DNA of 27,033 nt from JAUPVL01 sp964512085. Its GTDB lineage: Bacteria; Patescibacteriota; Saccharimonadia; CAILAD01; BJGX01. Both the position numbers and the translations under genes were made by a program. How positions within the stretch are numbered: the stretch's first letter is position 1; each line of letters opens with the position of its first letter. This document shows, piece after piece, positions 22,196-27,033 of this stretch. The notes below the pieces were generated by a model, which saw nothing but the letters and a program-made list of their open reading frames with translations, did no database searches and had not been told where the DNA came from. Where the stretch lies: assembly GCA_964512085.1 (NCBI GenBank), contig CAZEIU010000008.1, positions 1 through 27,033 of the forward strand. Reading direction: 5' to 3'.

Positions 22196-22616
22196 GTGAC
22201 CACCAAAGTAATCTCTGCCGATGGGTTACTTGTGCCAATCGCTATTGCCAATATCTTTGAAGAGTGTGTTGCAAATCAAGAAGACACCTCAAATTTTGTA
22301 AGCGTTGATGGTATTAAATACTACGACACAGTATGTTTTCAAGCCGATAGACTAGAGTTTTTTAAACCTAGAATTGTTTTTTGCTCTACAGCAGCTTCCA
22401 GAACAGTTCCGAACTAAAAGAAATGGTGGTAATGGTGGTTGGGCCTATTTGCGAGGACGTGTAGATCGTCACGGTAGGGAGTGGACTCTGCTTGATGATA
22501 GAGTAGAAGAATTATTTTTGCTCGCTATAGCCTGTGACTTTGCAGAATATCTCTTGCCCAAAAAAAGATGGGATGAATTCGAGGGAGCAATTCCTTATAT
22601 AGTTGTATTGGTCTAA
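22196..22616 (+). pseudogene. Hypothetical protein gene with a one-base frame disruption
   Basis: It starts at GTG 22196 after AAAGGGA. The first frame (MTTKVISADGLLVPIAIANIF...) reads to a stop at 22417. The second frame continues from 22377 to 22616 with protein-like sequence (ALQQLPEQFRTKRNGG, GWAYLRGRVDRHGREW, ...). Removing one T from the T6 run at 22377-22382 joins them into one 139-residue protein (RIVFALQQLP). It is then ended by a good terminator. The second half is well preserved, so this is a recent mutation, a sequencing error, or slippage. The protein is not recognised; it looks soluble. Confidence 0.7.
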
Positions 22617-22624
22617 AATATCAT

Positions 22625-22650
22625 ACCTCAGTTGTAAGCTGGGGTTTTTT
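22625..22650 (+). terminator. Intrinsic terminator
   Basis: ACCTCAG/CTGGGGT stem and six Ts, 8 bp after the stop at 22616. It touches the end of the leftward rhodanese gene. Confidence 0.8.
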
Positions 22651-22903
22651 ACTTTTCTATAGATTGTTGATTGATACCATTTTCGACATCTGTAAAGCCA
22701 AGTGATTGCAAAACTGATTTTGCTTGCTCGGCCCTAGCACCGCTACGGCAGTACAAAACTACCTTTGTAGACTTATCGATACTTTGTAATGATTCATTAT
22801 CTTGGCTTATATAACCAAGCGGTACATTGATGGCATTCTCTACGTGACCAGCAGAAAATTCAAAGGGCTCTCGTACATCTATATAAATCGCCTTACCAAT
22901 CAT
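22649..22903 (-). CDS. Single-domain rhodanese-like protein
   Basis: 84 residues, a compact rhodanese domain: YIDVREPFEFSAGHVENAINVPLG, then VVLYCRSGARAEQAKSVLQSLGF with catalytic Cys52 in the CRSGAR loop. It would carry persulfide sulfur in the cytoplasm. Short but complete. There is no Shine-Dalgarno; its start overlaps the previous gene by 11 bp, so it is translationally coupled. Last gene of the DUF212 operon. Confidence 0.93.
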   Translation of the reverse strand: MIGKAIYIDVREPFEFSAGHVENAINVPLGYISQDNESLQSIDKSTKVVLYCRSGARAEQAKSVLQSLGFTDVENGINQQSIEK

Positions 22904-23279
22904 TTTTTTTAGATTTAGTTTTGTCTTGGGGTACCAAAAATATTATGGCAGTGCCGATAGCAAAGAAAATTATTTGCAAAACATTAATATGTCTTATAGA
23001 TACAATCTCGCCCAGTATCCACATTTGCATAATTACCCCCGCAACAACAGTTGCCAAGCTTGCACCAATAAGATATTTTATATTGGCAATTGCAGCAATT
23101 AATGCACTACCGCCCACAATAGCCATTAGTATTACGCCGGCAAAATAATAATCACGAAACCCAGTATGTGCTAGCCACTCCACTGGTAAATTGGCTTTGC
23201 CTAAAATAATATAGACTCCACCAGCAATAGAGGCAAATGCGCTAAATAGTAATAGGCCAATTAGTACTTTTCGTTTCAC
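22893..23279 (-). CDS. Four-helix membrane protein
   Basis: 128 residues, four membrane helices (about 5-26, 43-67, 69-92 and 99-117) and a Lys-rich end (KTKSKKNDW). Not recognised. The start overlaps the DUF212 gene stop by 4 bp and its end overlaps rhodanese, so all three are one translational unit. Confidence 0.8.
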   Translation of the reverse strand: MKRKVLIGLLLFSAFASIAGGVYIILGKANLPVEWLAHTGFRDYYFAGVILMAIVGGSALIAAIANIKYLIGASLATVVAGVIMQMWILGEIVSIRHINVLQIIFFAIGTAIIFLVPQDKTKSKKNDW

Positions 23280-24145
23280 CTCTTACCTTTTTTCTTTTTG
23301 CTTTTTTTAGATTTTTTAATCCACTCAGCCTTGCGACTATCGTCGGCGCTAGGTTTTGAAGCTTGAATTGCTTTTAAAGTTTTTGACTTAAAGATAATGT
23401 CGTATATTAACCATAGTATAGTGGCGAGACCAACAAACCACCATTGCGAGACTATTGCTTGTAAGTTTTCGTAAGCCAAGAAGGCGCTAGTAGCAAGCAA
23501 AGCTCCAAATATAGCATTGCCGTAAGCAACGTATAGTATCAACCCTCTTACCTTTTTATTGTTACGGTATTTTTTATAACCAATAAAGAATGCTATTGGT
23601 GCAGATAATAAAATAATCCCAGCAATTATAAGTAGCCATTTAGATTGAGTGGCGTTAGGAAACTCTAATACTATCGGCCATGCCGAAATAATTTTATTAT
23701 AACCAAATGCGCAGGCAATAAATATTCCCAGCGTAGCACCCACTACTACCTCTAGTGGTTTGTGTCCTAATATCTCTCTTAGTCTTGAATAGTCGTTGGA
23801 GTTTTTTAGATTTCCTTGAGAGCTTAGGTCGTTAATTAAACGGTTGAGTGTACGAGCTTGATCGCCAGCACTACGTCGCACGCCAAAACTATCATACATT
23901 ACAATGGCTGCAAAAACTGCTGTAATACCAAATAGGGGAGAGGCTACTCCACCGTCAATTAAAGCCCATGTTGCCAAACTACATACAACCGCCGAGTGAA
24001 CGCTTGGCATGCCGCCGCTTGCATAAAGATAGCGAATGTTTACATCGCCCTTAATTATAGAAAGAGTAAACTTTATAAGCTGAGCAATTGCCCATGCAGC
24101 GAATGGCACATATAAAAATGGTGTGAGCTCACTTAGCTGATTCAT
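23276..24145 (-). CDS. Divergent PAP2 family protein (DUF212) with extra membrane domain
   Basis: 289 residues. The DUF212/COG1963 core (about 10-155) has GGMPSVHSAVVCSLATW, MYDSFGVRRSAGDQARTLNRL and ILGHKPLEVVVGATLGIF, a PAP2-like phosphatase fold. Typical members stop near 150 residues; this one adds about three membrane helices (170-190, 205-225, 230-250) and a Lys/Ser-rich tail (KKSKKSKKKKGKR). Activity on a lipid or isoprenoid phosphate is possible. TTGCTT-18-TAAAAT lies 6 bp before the ATG with no Shine-Dalgarno, so it is probably leaderless. Confidence 0.88.
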   Translation of the reverse strand: MNQLSELTPFLYVPFAAWAIAQLIKFTLSIIKGDVNIRYLYASGGMPSVHSAVVCSLATWALIDGGVASPLFGITAVFAAIVMYDSFGVRRSAGDQARTLNRLINDLSSQGNLKNSNDYSRLREILGHKPLEVVVGATLGIFIACAFGYNKIISAWPIVLEFPNATQSKWLLIIAGIILLSAPIAFFIGYKKYRNNKKVRGLILYVAYGNAIFGALLATSAFLAYENLQAIVSQWWFVGLATILWLIYDIIFKSKTLKAIQASKPSADDSRKAEWIKKSKKSKKKKGKR

Positions 24146-24151
24146 ATTACT

Positions 24152-24181
24152 ATTTTAACCTACCAACTAAACAACAAGCAA
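24152..24181 (-). promoter_or_regulatory. Leaderless promoter of the DUF212 operon
   Basis: TTGCTT (24181-24176), an 18-bp spacer and TAAAAT (24157-24152), 6 bp before the ATG, in the 40-bp gap after gyrA. Confidence 0.6.
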
Positions 24182-24185
24182 ACAG

Positions 24186-26780
24186 CTATTTTTGTTTTTT
24201 GGATTGAGCGGTTTTTTCACTAGAGTCTTTATCGCTTGTTGGGCTATCTTCTTCTAAATCTTCTACCTTAATTGGCTGTAACAATGCCACTGAGGCTATT
24301 TCATCGCCTTCGCTCATACGCATTATTCTAACTCCCTGAGTAGCTCTACCAATTTTTGGTATGTCTTTGAGGTGTAATCTTATTACCTGACCTTTTTTGG
24401 ATATAAGTAGTACATCGCCATCATCGTTTGGAATAATTCTAACATCAATAGCTTGTCCGGTCTTGGCGGTAGCTACGCCAGCCTTGATACCCACGCCCCC
24501 ACGGTTGTGAGAGGTAAACTGATCTGACTTGGTGATCTTGCCGTAGCCATTTTGCATTACAACAAGCAACATACCTTCTTCGTTTCTCAATACATCCATA
24601 CCTACTACGCTATCACCTGGTCTGAGCCGAATGCCACGCACTCCACGCGTAGCTCTGCCCATAGGACGAGCATCTGATTCGGCAAATCTTATAGCTTGAG
24701 CCTTGGCCGTAGAAATAATAATATCGTCTCCATCCATGGTCTTCTTAACCCAATTGAGACTATCGCCACTATCGAGCTTAATACAAATGATTCCGCTCTG
24801 GCGTATATTGGCAAAGTCTTCGATCTTGGTTTTTTTGATTACACCTTTTTTGGTAGTCATAAACAAGTATTGAGTAGGCTCGTCTTTTTGCATACTAAGC
24901 ATTGAGGTAACACGCTCTTCTGGGCCCACATTTACAACATTGACTATTGATTGGCCTTTGGCAGTACGCGAGGCAGCTGGTATCTCATAAACCTTGAGCT
25001 TAAACACTCGCCCGAGGCTAGTAAAGAACAATACGGTATCGTGTGTACTACAATGCAACACGTGCTCTACCACATCTTCTTCTTTGGTGGCCATGCCAAT
25101 CTTACCTTTGCCACCACGACCTTGGCTGGTATAAGTGCTGGCCGGTATTCGTTTTACGTAGTTACCCTTGGTAAGAGTAATCACCACTTCTTCGTCCGGA
25201 ATAAGGTCTTCGTCAGAGAAACTACCTAGAGATTTTTTGATTATCTTGGTTCGGCGTTTGTCGCCATATTTTTCTTTGATCTCAACAAGTTCTTCACGAA
25301 TTACTTTTAAGATATTTGCCTCTGAGCTAAGTATTTCTTTGAGTTCTTTAATAAGTTTTTGCAAAGCCTCATATTCGTCTTCGATTTTTTTGCGTTCTAA
25401 ACCAGCAAGAACTCTAAGTTGCATTTGGAGTATTGCATTGGCTTGTAGTTCGGTAAGCTTAAACTGGGTAATTAAATTCTTACGCGCTTCGTCTTGTGTA
25501 GCTGAGCCACGAATAGTAGAGATAACTTTATCTATTTGATCAAGAGCAATTCGTAAACCTTCGAGAATATGAGCTCGAGCTTCGGCTTTTCGTAGCTCAA
25601 ACTCGGTACGACGACGCACTACTACTTGACGATGTTTGAGGTATTCTCTTAGTACCATTTCTAAATTGAGCACCCGTGGCTGCACACCGTCTACTAGTGC
25701 GAGCATATTAACATGAAATGCGGTTTGCATTGGTGTGAGTTTGTAGAGTTGGTTTAGAATCTTATTGGCATAAGCATCTTTTTTAAGCTCGATAACAATT
25801 CTTACTTCTTCTTTGGCGGTTTCGTCACGCAAGTCGGCTATGCCAACAATTTTCTTTGCGTGGTGAAGTTCAGCTATTTTTTCTACCAAAGTAGATTTGT
25901 TTACCTGATACGGAATCTCAGTAATAATAATTCTCTCTCGCCCTTTTTTGTCTTCTTCGATAGTGGCAACCGCTCGCATTATTATAGAGCCTTTACCGGT
26001 ACCATAAGCTTGAGCAATTGAACCGTCGTCAAATATTACTCCACCAGTCGGAAAATCTGGGCCTTTTACAATTTTGCTTAGCTCGGCTACGCCAGCTTCT
26101 GGATTGTCGATAAGAAAAACAACTGCGTCACAAACTTCTTCTAGATTGTGAGTAGGGATATTGGTTGCCATACCCACAGCGATACCTTGCACTCCATTGA
26201 GCAGTAGGTTGGGCACTTTGGCCGGTAAGACTGTTGGTTCTTTGTGTGAACCATCAAAGTTTGGTATAAAATCAACGGTTTCTTTTTCGATATCTACAAG
26301 CATCTCTTCGGCAATTTTGGTCATACGAGCTTCGGTGTAACGGTGAGCAGCTGCGCCATCGCCGTCCATACTACCAAAGTTACCTTGTCCATCGACTTGC
26401 GGGTAACGCATTACCCAGTCTTGAGCCATACGTACCATAGATTCATAGACAGCTAAGTCACCATGAGGGTGGTATTTACCAAGCACTTCACCAACAATTG
26501 TAGCCGACTTACGATATTTGGCAGTTGAGCGAAGACCAAGATTGTTCATGGCGTACAAAATACGTCTGTGCACGGGCTTAAGACCATCTCTGACGTCGGG
26601 TAAAGCTCTAGAGACAATTACGCTCATAGCATAATCGAGATAACTTTGTTCCATCTCTGATTCGACAGTTTTTGGAGCTATTAAACCAAATTCTGTTTTT
26701 TGTGGCTCAAAATTTTGGTCGTCAAATGCGGCTAATTCTTCGTTTTTTATTTCATCTGGTGGTGTAGTTTTTTCGCTCAT
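24186..26780 (-). CDS. gyrA: DNA gyrase subunit A
   Basis: 864 residues, full length. With GyrB it introduces negative supercoils. It has an about 26-residue N-terminal extension over E. coli. The winged-helix region has KYHPHGDLAVYE, and the catalytic tyrosine is Tyr148 (AAHRYTEARM). The tower and coiled-coil region is about 360-510. The C-terminal beta-pinwheel carries a GyrA-box variant QGRGGKG (canonical Q-R/K-RGG-K/R-G). The equivalents of E. coli Ser83 and Asp87 are Leu109 and Glu113. The ATG lies 1 bp past the gyrB stop (TAATATG), so the two are coupled. The acidic/Lys tail ends SEKTAQSKKQK. Confidence 0.97.
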   Translation of the reverse strand: MSEKTTPPDEIKNEELAAFDDQNFEPQKTEFGLIAPKTVESEMEQSYLDYAMSVIVSRALPDVRDGLKPVHRRILYAMNNLGLRSTAKYRKSATIVGEVLGKYHPHGDLAVYESMVRMAQDWVMRYPQVDGQGNFGSMDGDGAAAHRYTEARMTKIAEEMLVDIEKETVDFIPNFDGSHKEPTVLPAKVPNLLLNGVQGIAVGMATNIPTHNLEEVCDAVVFLIDNPEAGVAELSKIVKGPDFPTGGVIFDDGSIAQAYGTGKGSIIMRAVATIEEDKKGRERIIITEIPYQVNKSTLVEKIAELHHAKKIVGIADLRDETAKEEVRIVIELKKDAYANKILNQLYKLTPMQTAFHVNMLALVDGVQPRVLNLEMVLREYLKHRQVVVRRRTEFELRKAEARAHILEGLRIALDQIDKVISTIRGSATQDEARKNLITQFKLTELQANAILQMQLRVLAGLERKKIEDEYEALQKLIKELKEILSSEANILKVIREELVEIKEKYGDKRRTKIIKKSLGSFSDEDLIPDEEVVITLTKGNYVKRIPASTYTSQGRGGKGKIGMATKEEDVVEHVLHCSTHDTVLFFTSLGRVFKLKVYEIPAASRTAKGQSIVNVVNVGPEERVTSMLSMQKDEPTQYLFMTTKKGVIKKTKIEDFANIRQSGIICIKLDSGDSLNWVKKTMDGDDIIISTAKAQAIRFAESDARPMGRATRGVRGIRLRPGDSVVGMDVLRNEEGMLLVVMQNGYGKITKSDQFTSHNRGGVGIKAGVATAKTGQAIDVRIIPNDDGDVLLISKKGQVIRLHLKDIPKIGRATQGVRIMRMSEGDEIASVALLQPIKVEDLEEDSPTSDKDSSEKTAQSKKQK

Positions 26781-26781
26781 A

Positions 26782-27033
26782 TTATATATCTAGGTTAGTT
26801 ACTTTTTTGGCGTGAGTCTGAATAAAGTTCTTTCTTAGTGCAACTTCTTCACCCATAAGTTTATTAAATATTGCATCGGCAGCCTCGGCATCGGCTACAG
26901 TTACTTTTAATAAAACACGGTTTTCGGGATCCATAGTGGTTTCCCATAATTGATCAGCATTCATTTCACCCAAACCTTTATAGCGTTGTACATTGATCCC
27001 GGCTTTTTTAAGAGGATTGTCTTCGGTGCTGCT
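26782..27033 (-). CDS. gyrB: DNA gyrase subunit B, C-terminal end (partial)
   Basis: The last 83 residues; the rest lies right of the window. The end of the TOPRIM/tail region is recognisable: YKGLGEMNADQLWETTMDPENR, then LMGEEVALRKNFIQTHA. Frame and coupling to gyrA are intact. Confidence 0.96.
   Translation of the reverse strand, partial: SSTEDNPLKKAGINVQRYKGLGEMNADQLWETTMDPENRVLLKVTVADAEAADAIFNKLMGEEVALRKNFIQTHAKKVTNLDI

Noticed and set aside
22374..22616. Independent 80-residue gene starting at 22374
   Set aside because: No ribosome site; better explained as the second half of the frame-disrupted gene.
1..27033. CRISPR arrays, insertion sequences, alternative code with TGA as sense
   Set aside because: No regular spaced repeats or transposase seen. 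TGA ends the 113-residue gene at 2931 and conserved genes end normally.

Overview
The window comes from an AT-rich bacterial genome with the standard genetic code (TGA is used as a stop). It is most likely a Patescibacteria/CPR member, plausibly Saccharibacteria-like. The basis is the 16S 5' segment, the many very small membrane proteins, tightly overlapping genes and apparent leaderless starts. I cannot place it further without an alignment. A run of 10 Ns (9193-9202) shows that the sequence is a scaffold.

Layout. (1) 1-731: 5' third of a 16S rRNA gene on the minus strand, with an unusually long V1 helix, a hairpin-rich leader and a clear promoter. (2) 753-6350: small, mostly unrecognised genes (small membrane proteins, a lipoprotein, a DUF1905 protein), many with their own promoter and terminator, plus tRNA-Pro(GGG). 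(3) 6350-15339: a defence locus on the minus strand. A type I restriction-modification operon (hsdM, hsdS, hsdR) is interleaved with three predicted membrane proteins, a 39-residue micro-ORF and a soluble protein, all joined by overlaps or gaps of 1-5 bases. A DUF2130 coiled-coil/nuclease-fold protein with its own promoter follows. (4) 15340-21213: a probable small RNA, a GyrI-like protein, VKOR, a COG2085 NADP-binding protein, TspO, a PGPGW operon with a hidden 55-residue gene, an HxlR regulator with a palindromic operator, a transglutaminase-like protein, a second probable small RNA and a NYN-domain protein. (5) 21287-21774: a gene in which all 111 sense codons end in G or C, between AT-rich promoter and terminator sequences. 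(6) 21859-27033: a small membrane protein, a frame-disrupted gene, a DUF212/4-TM/rhodanese operon, and gyrA with the end of gyrB.

How the genes work together. HsdM and HsdS would modify DNA and HsdR would translocate and cut unmodified DNA. The embedded membrane proteins suggest either that the complex is tethered at the membrane or that a membrane effector backs up restriction. This is inference. The two most unusual items are this membrane-protein-laced hsd operon and the gene with 100% G/C third positions, which could be a recent transfer from a high-GC (perhaps actinobacterial host) donor.
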